A DNA stretch of 64,000 bases, taken from contig MU858204.1 of NCBI GenBank assembly GCA_033297075.1, positions 1-64,000 on the forward strand. Reading direction: 5' to 3'. This DNA is from Rhypophila decipiens (lineage: Eukaryota; Ascomycota; Sordariomycetes; Sordariales; Naviculisporaceae). This document shows positions 9,327 through 20,084 of this stretch, piece by piece. The first letter of the stretch is position 1; every line of letters begins with the position of its first letter. Both the position numbers and the translations under genes were made by a program. The notes under the pieces are model-generated. The model searched no databases. It was not told the DNA's origin and saw only the letters and a program-made list of their open reading frames with translations.

Positions 9327-11404
9327 ATGCCGACCGCCAGCAAAGACACCGATCCGGCGGGAGTCGACCGCTCCCAGCCCCTTCTCGAGTGGGTCGAGTC
9401 CCAAAAGAAGAAGGTGGCCTACTTTTACGATTCAGATATTGGCAATTATGCGTACGTCACTGGCCATCCCATGAAGCCACACAGAATCAGGCTCGCGCAC
9501 AGTCTGGTGATGAATTACAATGTCTACAAATACCTCGAGGTCTATGTGAGTATCCCCTTTTCAACCTTCCAAGACTGCGCGTCTAAGAATATCCATCCCG
9601 GTTTCGTTTTCTAACATAAATTCCGCAGCGCGCTAAACCCGCCGTGACGGCCGAGATGACCCAATTTCACACCGACGAATACATAGAGTTTTTGCAAAAG
9701 GTCACTCCTGACAACATGGACACCTTTATGCGCGAGCAGGGGAAATACAACGTCGGCGACGATTGCCCCGTGTTTGACGGCCTGTTTGAGTTTTGTGGCA
9801 TCAGCGCTGGTGGCAGCATGGAGGGCGCGGCACGTCTGAACCGCAACAAATGCGACATAGCCATCAATTGGGCCGGCGGCTTGCATCACGCAAAGAAAAG
9901 CGAGGCTAGCGGGTTCTGTTATGTCAATGGTGAGTCTGTCTGTCAACTGTTCCGCTACCCACCCGCTAACGTGTAAATGCACAGATATCGTCCTAGCAAT
10001 TCTTGAATTGCTTCGATTCAAAAAACGAGTTCTCTACATCGACATTGATGTACACCACGGCGACGGTGTCGAAGAAGCCTTTTACACGACCGACCGCGTC
10101 ATGACAGTTTCTTTCCACAAATACGGCGAATACTTCCCGGGCACTGGCGAGCTTCGAGACATTGGTATTGGCGCAGGAAAGAACTATGCCGTCAACTTTC
10201 CTCTCCGCGACGGCATTGATGACAATTCGTACAAGTCCATCTTCGAGCCCGTCATCGAAGCTGTGATGAAGTACTTCCAGCCCGAGGCGGTGGTCCTCCA
10301 GTGCGGCGGAGACAGTCTTTCTGGAGATCGTCTGGGTTGCTTCAACCTGAGCATGCGCGGACATGCCAACTGCGTCAAATTTGTCCGCAGCTTCAATCTA
10401 CCTACTCTTGTCCTGGGCGGAGGCGGCTATACTATGCGTAATGTCGCCCGCACCTGGGCATACGAGACAGGTCGGCTTGTTGGTGTCGAGATGAACCCGG
10501 TCCTTCCATACAACGAGTACTACGATGTAAGTTCCGTATCCCGTTTTTCTTGTCTCATTTGTCTAACAAGCTCTAGTACTACGGGCCTGATTACGAACTC
10601 GACGTCCGCGCCTCCAACATGGAGAATGCGAACCACAACGAGTATCTCGAGAAGATCAAGATCGCAGTAATTGAGAACTTGAAAAAGACAATCCCAGTCC
10701 CGTCAGTGCAGATGCAGGATGTTCCACGACAAGGCCTGGGGCTATCTGATGACCAGGAAGACGAGATGGACGATATCGACCAGGACGAGAACCCAGACGT
10801 GCGCATGACGCAGCGACAGCACGACAAGCACATCTCCAACACGGCGGAATATGAAGAAAGTGACGACGAAGATATGGCCGTGGCCAATAATGGTGTTTTC
10901 AAGCCCAAGACGAAGGGCAATGCGCGCCTCAACATAATGGATTTCCAAAATCCCAATGCCGCGCGGGATGATGAGATGGAAGTCGACAGCGGGGTTGCCA
11001 CCCCAGCAGCGAAGGAAATCGATGGCGCCACAGACAACGACGAGACAATGCTGGAGGAGCCCGATGCCGATGTCACTGTTGAGGCTGTCGAACCACCGGC
11101 AGAACCGCCGAAACCGGTCGAGGACGCCGCCCCACAGCCACAAGAACCGGCCGCCCCAGAGCCTGCCAAGGTCGACAACGATGGCGACGTGGACATGGCA
11201 GAAGCAGACGATAAACCCGCCGAGACTACCATCAAGACAGAAGAGGTGGACCAGAACGCCCGAGACGTGGAGCGGCGGAAGTCACCGGCTGCAGAACCCG
11301 AGAGGCCGTCACCAGAAGCGGCGGCCGCTCCCGCCGCAAAAGAGCCAACGGAGCCGCCCGTTGGCGAGTCCGATCAAAAGGAGCAAGAAGTAGCTACCAG
11401 CTAG
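9327..11404 (+). CDS. rpdA: Class I histone deacetylase, Rpd3/RpdA type
   Basis: Four exons: 9327-9545, 9629-9929, 9985-10526 and 10577-11404, giving 629 residues. The deacetylase domain spans about 18-390. Visible motifs are [40 protein letters not shown] (catalytic pair His159-His160), [16 protein letters not shown] (zinc ligands Asp195 and His197), and [20 protein letters not shown]. It removes acetyl groups from core histones as the catalytic subunit of Rpd3/Sin3-type corepressors. Residues from about 400 on form a long Asp/Glu/Pro/Ala-rich tail, far longer than in yeast Rpd3. Such C-terminal extensions are known in Aspergillus RpdA, where the tail is required for function, hence the symbol. 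The tail also contains short basic stretches ([15 protein letters not shown]). Intron phases and lengths (83, 55 and 50 nt) are normal. Confidence 0.95.
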
Positions 11405-12384
11405 AGGACGGGTCGCTTTTTTGTTCCCGTAGATCTCCACTGGCGACGATGTTAATGACGCTGCGCTCTTGCCAAGGAGAGGATTCAGTTTTATATCTAC
11501 ATGACATTTATGGAGTTTGGGAAGGCTTGTGTATAGTTTAACAGATTGGCGCGCGGTGTGGAAAACTGGGAATATGTCATTCGAGGGCTGATATCTATTT
11601 CATTTTTTAGGGGTTTCCTGCCGTTCTAGAGAGTTTGCATGGCCGGGGAGCACCGGTGTTGGTTTGCAATACTGGGTCCTGTCAGTCTTCTTGGGTGGCA
11701 GCCGACCATTTTTTCTTCTAAGCATTTCTTCAACTTTCTGCTTTCTGGTTATCAACAAATTTCGTTCTTGCGGCTGTTTATCTATACCAAGGTGCTGCCC
11801 GAGTTCTTAATATAGTTGCCTTTTCACTGCATCTGATGTTGATGCCTCTACATCCGCGAGGGCTGTCCCTTACACTGCCTTCTGTATGTATGTATATGTT
11901 GGTGTGAGTTGAGTTGGTTCACGCAGAGATTTCTTCGTGTCGGGGGAATGATCCAGACGTCTAAGCTGTTGCTCGTGTCTCAGTACCTGCTGGAGCGAAC
12001 CTGAGAATAGCTATGGAGCGGTCGAGCACAGGTCACGGAATGCACATCGCCTTGTTGTTTCCGTTCGAACTCACAAACTCCCGTGCCGATCGCGGGATCA
12101 CACAAGCGGGATGCGGACAAGTGGGGCCGGCTCATCGGATGACGGAGCGGGTCCGGGTTGACTGGCCCACAAGACGGAGTCTTTGACGTGGAGGTCACCT
12201 GAAAAGGGTTCAACGGCCTGTTCATGGAGGCCCATGTTTCCTTGGATCGGGTGCACTTTCGAGAATCAGAATCCGTCAATGATCTTGATTAGAAGAAAAC
12301 AGAATGGTTGTGTTTCGAACATGATCGCTCATGTCATCACATTCTCTACTATGGCAGTTTTTACCCGTCCAAAATCGCTACCTT
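11405..12384. other. Intergenic, convergent 3' flanks
   Basis: Between the 3' ends of rpdA and the prolyl-hydroxylase-like gene. T-rich, with likely 3' UTR sequence after 11404. I see no gene or RNA here. Confidence 0.5.
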
Positions 12385-13461
12385 TTAGGCTTCATAATAC
12401 TGCCTAGGCCAGATATTCATGGCCGTCTTGATGCCATCCAGAATCGGCAAGCCAGCATGGTTCGTCCTCGTATCGCCCGTCCCATTCTCAGGATGCAAGT
12501 TGATCCAGAACAGCGCATTTCCGGCAACAGGCCGGAACGCCAGTCCACCCTTTTCATGTTTTCTCCAGAGCGGTCTCTGTTTCTTTTCCTCTTCTTCTTC
12601 TCCCTCCTCCTTCTCATTCCTTTCCTCATCGACACCGTCAACAGTAAGCCCAAGTCCACCAGTCCAAGCCCCCTCCCCTTTCGGACTACCCTCAAAAACC
12701 TGCTCCCCCAAATAAGGAAACCAAGTCTCCCCGCCCTCGCACTGATCCTCAAGAATAGTAAAGAAGGAAGCGACCCGATTGTATTTCCGAAAGTCATCAT
12801 CGGGTAGTGTGCTCCACTGCGGATACCGAAACCAATCGTGATGTTCGTCGAATTTTTGACCCTTGGCGTTGTAGCGCACCAGCTGGGCGGCGCCCATCTC
12901 GTCCCACCCGTCGCGGAGCATCGTGCCTAGGAATTGTCTTGCGCGAGAGAGGACGCATTGGACTGTTGGGTCTGTGCGGGGGAGGCCGGCGGAGGATGAG
13001 GTTCGTTCGGTTGAGTGGATGTCTGAGGATGATTTGTGGACTGTGCTGGGTTTGAATAGTGGTTGGGCGGTTGATAAGAGGGAGGTGATTTCGTGGGGGG
13101 TTATGAGGGAGTGAATGTATATTACGAGAGGAGACAAAGAAACTATTTCTGTTTTGTAGGCGTGGGTTGCGTCGCATGTATATGGTTTCGGGGTGCCGGT
13201 GTTGTCGGTCTCCGTTGAGGATGGTGAAGGGGCAGAGGATGGCGAGTCGGATAGAGATGTTGAATTGGTATTGATGGATGTATGGTTGTGGTTGAAGAGT
13301 CGGAGTGGGATTGATACCAACGGATGGTCGGGCAGAGGAATGTCGCCGATGAGAGAGGTCAAGATAGGTGACGAGATGCTGGATATGAAGGGGACGAGGA
13401 CGGCGACGAGGACCGTGTAGGCGGATAGGCCGGCCGCTTGGGCGAGTGTGAAGCCGGCCAT
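12385..13461 (-). CDS. Membrane-anchored prolyl 4-hydroxylase-like 2OG-Fe(II) oxygenase
   Basis: Single exon, 358 residues from the ATG at 13461 (MAGFTLAQAAG). The frame extends 22 codons further upstream without an ATG. A hydrophobic segment at about 9-40 (SAYTVLVAVLVPFISSISS) makes it a type II membrane protein, probably in the ER. The double-stranded beta-helix core carries the iron site H207-x-D209 (EHHDWFRYPQW), the distal His335 and the 2-oxoglutarate-binding Lys345 (THAGLPILDGIKTAMNIW-like, with N before H). This is the P4H-alpha/TPA-type family, using O2 and 2-oxoglutarate. The substrate is unknown in fungi without collagen. A Glu/Lys-rich run (ERNEKEEGEEEEEKKQRP) is inserted between the strands before the distal His. 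Confidence 0.88.
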   Translation of the reverse strand: MAGFTLAQAAGLSAYTVLVAVLVPFISSISSPILTSLIGDIPLPDHPLVSIPLRLFNHNHTSINTNSTSLSDSPSSAPSPSSTETDNTGTPKPYTCDATHAYKTEIVSLSPLVIYIHSLITPHEITSLLSTAQPLFKPSTVHKSSSDIHSTERTSSSAGLPRTDPTVQCVLSRARQFLGTMLRDGWDEMGAAQLVRYNAKGQKFDEHHDWFRYPQWSTLPDDDFRKYNRVASFFTILEDQCEGGETWFPYLGEQVFEGSPKGEGAWTGGLGLTVDGVDEERNEKEEGEEEEEKKQRPLWRKHEKGGLAFRPVAGNALFWINLHPENGTGDTRTNHAGLPILDGIKTAMNIWPRQYYEA

Positions 13462-16400
13462 GATGATAAATGGCTGGTGATGGCGGTGTGGGTTATTGAG
13501 CTTTGAGGTAGGTATTGTTGGAATCACATGTAGAATGACATCAGGACAGCCACATCTCAGCGAGGTTAGGTTGTGTGTCAGTGAGGGTCACTGTCTACAG
13601 GAACACATCCATCACCAAAGGAGGAAGTATCACTAGGATGAACACTGCAAAGGGACCCCAAGTATATAACAGGGCGAGTCTCCTCCTCCAGGACCAGCAG
13701 ATGCTACCACATTCATCAGCGATACCTTCCCAGTGGATTTATCTGCAGTGATAGGAGGAACGTGGACTTCCGAAGCAATCAAAATCCAAGCTTTAATTAT
13801 GGCTGCCATCTGGGGGGCAACTTGGCAGGTCGATTGCTACATCCTGACAGATCAACCAACTGACCGTTTGTTGCGCTCCGGGTAGTGTACTGGGGCCCGA
13901 AGGGCAGCATCGAGCGGGGAGGAGGGTTGCATGCTTCCATAATGAGCGTGCCACAAGTGCCGAAGCTTGATGGTGATGGTAGCACCAACTGGCATCGGCG
14001 ATACATATTTGACACAAATACATCGACTCACATATATCCTACATAATGCATACATCCAGCCTTGGCCATCACGATTCCCAGCGAGATCGGTTGGCTGAAT
14101 ACCTATCACGGCCGCATGGCGTAGCTCCTAATTCTTGCTCTGGTCATGCACAGTCCATGAATGTACATGATATGCCAGAGACGACTAACAGTGGTAGCAA
14201 CGATGTTATGCTATACCCAGCATTCCCAAACAGGAATCATTAAAAATGGAGCCGAAATCCAACCAATCTCACTGGTTCGGCCCAGTCTAGCCGACATATA
14301 GTAGCAGGATGACTGGAACCGAGCCCCGTCTGGCGTGGTCTATTGGTGAGAGGACGGTTAATTTCCCCGGAAAACCACCTCGCTTGGGAGGGGTTTCTCG
14401 GAGCAGAACCGGCCGCGGCCCGGCTTTTGCAATTTATTTTGGCGTCCTTTCGAGGGCACTATCTTGCTCAGTTCCTCATGTGGGTTAACAAATGCAGAAC
14501 TCGATGCAACATGCTTACCCAATTGAGGACAGGCCGTCATCGACCTCTCGATGAGTTACATTCCGTTGTGGACAATCCCACTTGGCAGAATCCCGAGACC
14601 CGGTTTGTCTTGGAGTTGAGAAAGAATCGCTACCGGCAGGTAAACACGGCTTGATAGTTTTTGTGGATAGAGAACGATAGATCTGACGACAATCGGATAA
14701 GAAACGGCAAATGCAAGTCAAGATCAGTCAGAAAGAGAGTAAACCTGCATGTCGAAACATGTTCCGCAAGTGCCATGGTAACTGAAACTTAACTACGAGC
14801 CCAGGGAAATGTTTATTCGATTTATCGGGTAAGCTCTTACTTACATCTGGTGATCAGCTTCATCTCAAGCACGAGTGAGAGACATCACAAGACTCACTGC
14901 TCAAGTTCATTATGAAGAATCTTATTACTTATGTCAGTCTTAATATCGACTGGAATGCGAATCGGATCTGAGAGAATCTGCCAAGGGTTCGGTCATGGCA
15001 TCCCAAGTCCATGGACCTGGTGCCATCGGCGATGAGATCGATCTTGGACGCTTGGCCACATCTTGTCCTTCTAGGTCCGGTCTTGTCGTCCTTGGACCAC
15101 GAAGCTTGTCAGTTCTCTGACAACTAGGTGGAGAATGGGACGTGAAAGTTTCAGTATCGACGCCTTACAAGATACAGTGTAGGCTTTACAAAAAAGCAAT
15201 CATACGCCTCACAAAGAACCATTATACAGACAAATCCAACATCATAGACGTTACAGAAAACTATCACACGCCTTTGAACCCAACATTATAGGCCTTGCAA
15301 GCTTCTCTCTTAGACGAATTTGTTGTCTTTTGCATAGATTTAGGACAATAATCCTATGTATATTGTTGGTAGTGTGGAGGCATAATTATACCCGGAATTT
15401 CACACACCCGTTTTCGAGTCAGTTGTTTGGTAACGCTTAGCAAGCCCGTGCAACTTTTGGACAATAATCGGGGCAAGCCATGTTACCTCGTCCACTCGTC
15501 GCTGGCGTGAACCTCATCTCCGGGCAAAAGCATCAAGGTATCCTTGGAGACACTCGTCGGTGTGAGTACCATTCGCATGTGTGTACAAGGAGAGTAATGA
15601 TGGGTAGTATCTCATTCTCGGTGTGATAGCTTGCGCGGTTAGATGGACCAGTAATAGTTGCAACTAACCTGATCCTTCATCGTGAGCCTACGTTCTAGTC
15701 CTGCATACTACCACAGCTGACACATGATTTGTGGGTGTACTAGTATTACAGCAAACCTATCGGAGCCGAATGAGTGATTTCAGTCACAAATGCGTATTCC
15801 AAATTCCAGCCTCGTAAACAGACGTAAACCTAAATCCGGTCAAGGAAGTTCATTCCCAGTTAGGAACTTAGGACTCCTGCTATCCTCGCGCCTTCATCCA
15901 ATAGCACCGTCATCAAAGACGACCTGATCAAGCCAATTCGATAGCGTCTGCGGCGCAGTCAGCCTCCCCCATCCCACACGAATCTACCGGGAACATCCAG
16001 AATACATGGATGTTCCGAGCCGTCTCACTGCATATTGAGGTGCATCTCTGCTAGTGAGAATTAGGTTCAACCCCACGAAAGAAGGCGTTGCGGGCTCTTT
16101 AGGAAGGCAACCATGTGCCTTTACCACCTGTGCTCACGATGCATACATCATCACGCTGGCTTATTTCACGTCCTATCTCCAAAAAGCCACCATGTCCTCG
16201 AGAACGTAAATAGTCTTGAGATGGAAGAGCAGGGCGCTGTTAACAGCCAATTCTGGTAACAAAGTCCTGATATCGTCCTTCCAATCACACCCAACTCCCA
16301 TCTGATATCTTGTCTCTTGACTTCCAAAAGTCTGAATTGTCTTTCAAGGTCTTGCCTGCTCCCACTTGTCAAGTCTTGGACCCTGTCCCTGATCTCATTT

Positions 16401-16549
16401 CTTCATTCCGCTTTGGAACCTAATCACCTTGGCTCACCAAGACATAATTTGGTTTGTCAACGGCCTTGCCATAGCGGCATCTCCTATTCTCAAACCAGCA
16501 CATGCTTCACCTCTGGAACCAAGCCGAACTCCTTCCCCTAACAAGCAAG
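13462..16549. other. 3-kb gene-poor region
   Basis: No ORF here shows domain content or convincing codon use. The 104-codon frame at 14343-14654 starts at GTG or TTG and is judged chance. Features seen are a degenerate 22-nt repeat (15158-15302) and a 10-bp perfect dyad GGAACATCCA/TGGATGTTCC at 15990-16016 with a 7-nt loop. The last few hundred bases are the promoter of the hemerythrin gene. Confidence 0.5.
15158..15302. repeat. Degenerate tandem repeat, period about 22 nt, about 7 copies
   Basis: Successive copies share the core (A)CGCCTTACAAA followed by an A-rich stretch ending ATCAT/ATTAT: compare positions 15161, 15183, 15205, 15227, 15249, 15270 and 15291. Copies have diverged by substitutions and small length changes. 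It is non-coding and in a gene desert, so most likely an old minisatellite. Confidence 0.55.
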
Positions 16550-17702
16550 ATGGCCCAACACCTCCAGACCCCTTCATCACGTCCAGACTACTCCTCCATT
16601 CACTCGCCAGATACGGGCAAAGAATCATCCACCACCAGGCAGTGGCCAGAAAACCCCTTCACCCTCATCAGAACGGTCCATCCCACCAACGAAGCATCGG
16701 ATACCAGTCCAGACGCCAAAACAATCCACGTCGCCCGTTTAATGGCCTTGACCCACAACACCATTTTCCGGGCCCTAAACGCCATCTACGCCCAATCGTC
16801 TCTTGTCCCTTCAGGTGGTTCAGATCCTCAGGCAGTCAAGGACCTCTTGACATTCACCAAATTTACCATGGCCTTCCTCCAGAACCACCACAAATGCGAA
16901 GAGCTCGTCTTTTTCCCGATGCTCGAAGCACAAGCTTCTCGTCCGGGGATGATGAGTGTTGATGTGGAGCAGCACAAAGCCTTTGAGGACTCTTTGCATG
17001 ATCTGGAGGTTTATGTAGCTCTTGGACTGGAAAGTCTTACCGGCAAGGGTGATAAAGCCCGGAAGGCAGAATGGGAGTTCAAGCCCCAAGACCTCCGCTT
17101 CAAGATTGACGCACTCGCCGAGCCACTGAGCAAACACCTCCATGACGAGATCCCGCGACTCTTGGAAGTCGGCAAGCTAGTCGGCCCCGATACCTTGGAG
17201 ACATGCTACACCGCTTTGCATGATGAAGCAGAGGGGACGACTGATGCTTTTGAGTAAGTCTTTTGACCTACTTACCTGGACCAGAGTCTGTATTATCTTG
17301 AGAGCACTACTAACAAAACTGTTTAGAATCGGGCCCCTAGTACTAGGCTGCCAGGATAGAACGTTCAAGATTGATAATCAGGAGATTCAATTCCCTGTCT
17401 TGCCGTTCTCGTGGGCCCCATATCTGGTGCAGCATATCGTTGCGAGGAAACATGCTGGTGCGTGGAGGTTTTGTCCTAGTACATTCTTTGGCGAGCCTAA
17501 GGGGACTGAGTGGTTTTCTTTGAATGGGACTATCACGAGTAGTAACGAGTATGGAGAGAACAAGCGTTCAAGTGGTCGATTTGCTTTGGTTTTGTTTATT
17601 GTGGTTGCTGCTTTGGTGTTTGTCGGTTTTGGTGGGAAAAGGCCGGAGTTTCCAGTAGGACATTGGTTTCATGGCTTGTTTTCTCTGGTTGGATCGAAGT
17701 GA
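16550..17702 (+). CDS. Hemerythrin-like domain protein with C-terminal membrane anchor
   Basis: Two exons, 16550-17253 and 17327-17702, giving 359 residues. An in-frame ATG at 16502 would add 16 residues, but MAQHLQTPSS at 16550 has better context (CAAGATGG). The four-helix hemerythrin-like fold shows the expected ligand series: LMALTHNTIFR, NHHKCEELVFFPMLE (HxxxE), EQHKAFEDSLHDL and LSKHLHDEIPRLL. Such proteins hold a di-iron centre that binds O2 or NO, or senses iron. A soluble region of about 110 residues follows, then one transmembrane helix (SGRFALVLFIVVAALVFVGF) near 315-335 and a short tail, so the domain is tethered to a membrane. The ligand and process are not evident from the sequence. 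Confidence 0.85.
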
Positions 17703-18118
17703 AAGGGCCGTGCGGATATCTCAGTATTGCCTGGCATGTATGAGCCCAACTGAGAGACGTGTACGTTACATGTTTCCTTCTATTGCTTTCTCTTCAGTAA
17801 CGAATGATCTTGTGTCATGAGTGACGTACGTTACTACTTACAACCATCTGAACATGGACCATTTGTCTCTTGTTTTCTCTTGTTAAAAGTTTAGTCCAGT
17901 ACTTGGAAGATATTCCATTCCGATCCCCACCAGAATTGTCAACAATTTTGCTTCCGTCCGTTCAAAGCGGTTCTCATATGATCTGATTGTACATAAACCG
18001 TTCTCCAAAGCCAATACTGATATTTATAAAGGTATTTAAACTCGAGCCGCGTGGGCCAGCGAAAGCAAAAAAAACACAAAGAATTTAAAGTCATTTTCTG
18101 CCCAGATACATACCGAAC
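17703..18118. other. Intergenic, convergent 3' flanks
   Basis: A 416-nt AT-rich spacer between the ends of the hemerythrin and P450 genes. Nothing else seen. Confidence 0.5.
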
Positions 18119-20084
18119 TTAAGCCTTCCGTCTCCTCACCTTAACCATCGTCCCAATCGGCGGACCAATGGTGTTGTTCAACCACGGATTTGCCGGACGC
18201 TCTTGCAATGGCTGGATATCATACATGAGCACGATATGCGCCAGAATAATCTTGAGCAGCGAGTTGGCAAAAAACCGGCCCGGGCTGGTACACCAAATAT
18301 GTCAGCGTCAACCACCACCAGTCTCTCTTGGGTTGCTGTCAAGAGGGAAATGAAAGGAAAAGCAAACAAATTGAACTCACCAAGAATGTCTACCATGGCT
18401 AAAGCCCATGTAAAACTCGCTTGTCGAGACGAACCTTGACCCAGCTTGGCCGGGGGGGCCCTTTCTTTGAGCAGTCTCTGGCTTCACCTCGGCACCTTTC
18501 TCGCCTCCGCTGTCTTCCTCTCCTGCGCTACTACTGCTACTGCTGCTGCTGTTACCACGGTATTTGACATCACCAGTTTGAGGTTGAGTCTGTCCCTGTA
18601 CCATCTTGACAAACCGAAAGGCATCCCAAACCAACGGGCTGCTCGTTCCCGAGATACCATAGACCCCCTCGTCCAAGTGAGGTCCATAACTTGCAATCCC
18701 GATTTTTGCACCGCAGGGAATATGTTCACCGCTTGGTAAAGTCACGCCTCCAGGGTGAATGACAGCTTTCGTCACGCCATGGGTGAGGATTCCCCATAGA
18801 CGAAGTGTCTCTGTCAAGACAGAATCCAAGAGCGTGAGCTTTGAGAGGGATGGGCGGGTCCATATCCCGCTTGTTTTCAACACATCCGATGCAGTGCTGC
18901 TTGCGTGCGACTCACTCCAGGATTTGGAATGAGCCGTGAGCTCAGCCCGCATTGCCTCCTGGACGGAATAACTCAAGGGAGTAGAGGCAATGTCCACCAC
19001 GGCATTGGTGATTGTTATTGCGCTCGACTGGATCGCCGTGAAAGAAGTGATTGCCAGTCTTCTGGAAATGATGTCGCAGGTTGAGTTGATGTCTGCGTGT
19101 GCGCCTTCCCCGTGGCGGGCCATGTCTTTTAGTGCCCAGGTGATGTAATCATTTGGCTGTTGTTGCGCGGCACTTTTCGACTCGACAACGTTGTCAAAGT
19201 ACATTTGTTGACTCTTTTGCTGAGCAAGCCGTTCCTTGACCATGGGAGAGAGAAACCCCCTAATGGGCTTGAAATGCACAAAATAGTCCCAAGCAGTAAG
19301 CATCGGACCGTAGATGGGCTTGAACCACGCAGGAAGCATCTCGATAGCCATTGCCCAGAGGAGGATATACTTGCCGAACCCAGAGCTGGCTTGGACATAG
19401 CTCTGGTTTCGGCAGAGTGGGAAGCCGACGAAGATGCGATTAGACACACGGGCGACGACCTCGAGACTGACTTCGTAGAGGTCAATTTCATGCCAGTCGT
19501 CTTGGCCGGTCTTGGTGCCCCAGAGGGATTTGAGAGCATCTTGTGTCTCGTCTGCTATGGCTTCAACGAAATCGTCTAGGTCCCGGGTCATGAGACGTTT
19601 TACGATTTCGGATAGTCGCGGCCAGTTGGGACCGAGAAGGTCGAGCATGGTGTAGTCGCCGCACATGAACTCGCGGTTTGTTTCATACTGGGAGAGGACG
19701 GTGTCCGGTTGTTCTAGGAGCCAGGATACTTGGTGGGTTGGGATGATCACCTCGTGGCCGTTGACGATGTTGGGGAGGATAAAGACTTGGTTGTTTTTGG
19801 AGTACTAGAGGAAATCAGTAAGCAGGTTCGTTGATGGTGGGAGATGATGATTCACATACCTCTTCGTAGCCATCGACCAAGAGGGGCTTGAGACCAAAGA
19901 AGCTTCTCAGAGCAACCTTGGCCCTTGTAAACGGAGTATTGTTGTTGGGATCAACCCCAACCCAGGGAATGGACTTGGGAATGTTCTGGTACGAGGAGAA
20001 CCTCCACCAGACGTAGCGGACCGTGCAGAGGGCCCAGATGACGGCACCGAGGCCGATGAGGTTGAGGGTGGTGACTGCCAACAT
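18119..20084 (-). CDS. Cytochrome P450, ent-kaurene-oxidase-like
   Basis: Three exons: 20084-19860, 19804-18381 and 18284-18119, giving 604 residues. N-terminal anchor LNLIGLGAVIWALCTVRYVW, then YSKNNQVFILPN, the usual start of the catalytic domain in this clan. ExxR is ETLRLWG. The heme loop is MGFSHGRHSCPGRFF, with the cysteine codon (residue 550) split by the last intron. The I-helix reads FTAIQSSAIT, where related fungal enzymes usually have AAIHTTS, so no acid-alcohol pair is present. Between the meander (WDAFRFVKMV) and the heme loop there is an enlarged region with a run of serines, Glu-rich and Lys/Pro-rich segments. This explains the length (typical is 500-540). The frame upstream of the ATG stays open and hydrophobic (AVSLLPAYFLLSVAVN), so an unseen 5' exon could extend the anchor. 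The likely role is hydroxylation of a terpenoid or sterol-like substrate at the ER. Confidence 0.88.

Noticed and set aside
10591..11235. 214-codon minus-strand ORF rich in Ser and Gly
   Set aside because: Shadow of the acidic tail of rpdA; GAC/GAG-rich coding sequence gives open antisense frames.
14343..14654. 103-codon ORF in the 13.5-16.5 kb region
   Set aside because: Starts at a non-ATG codon, no domain, composition like flanking non-coding DNA.
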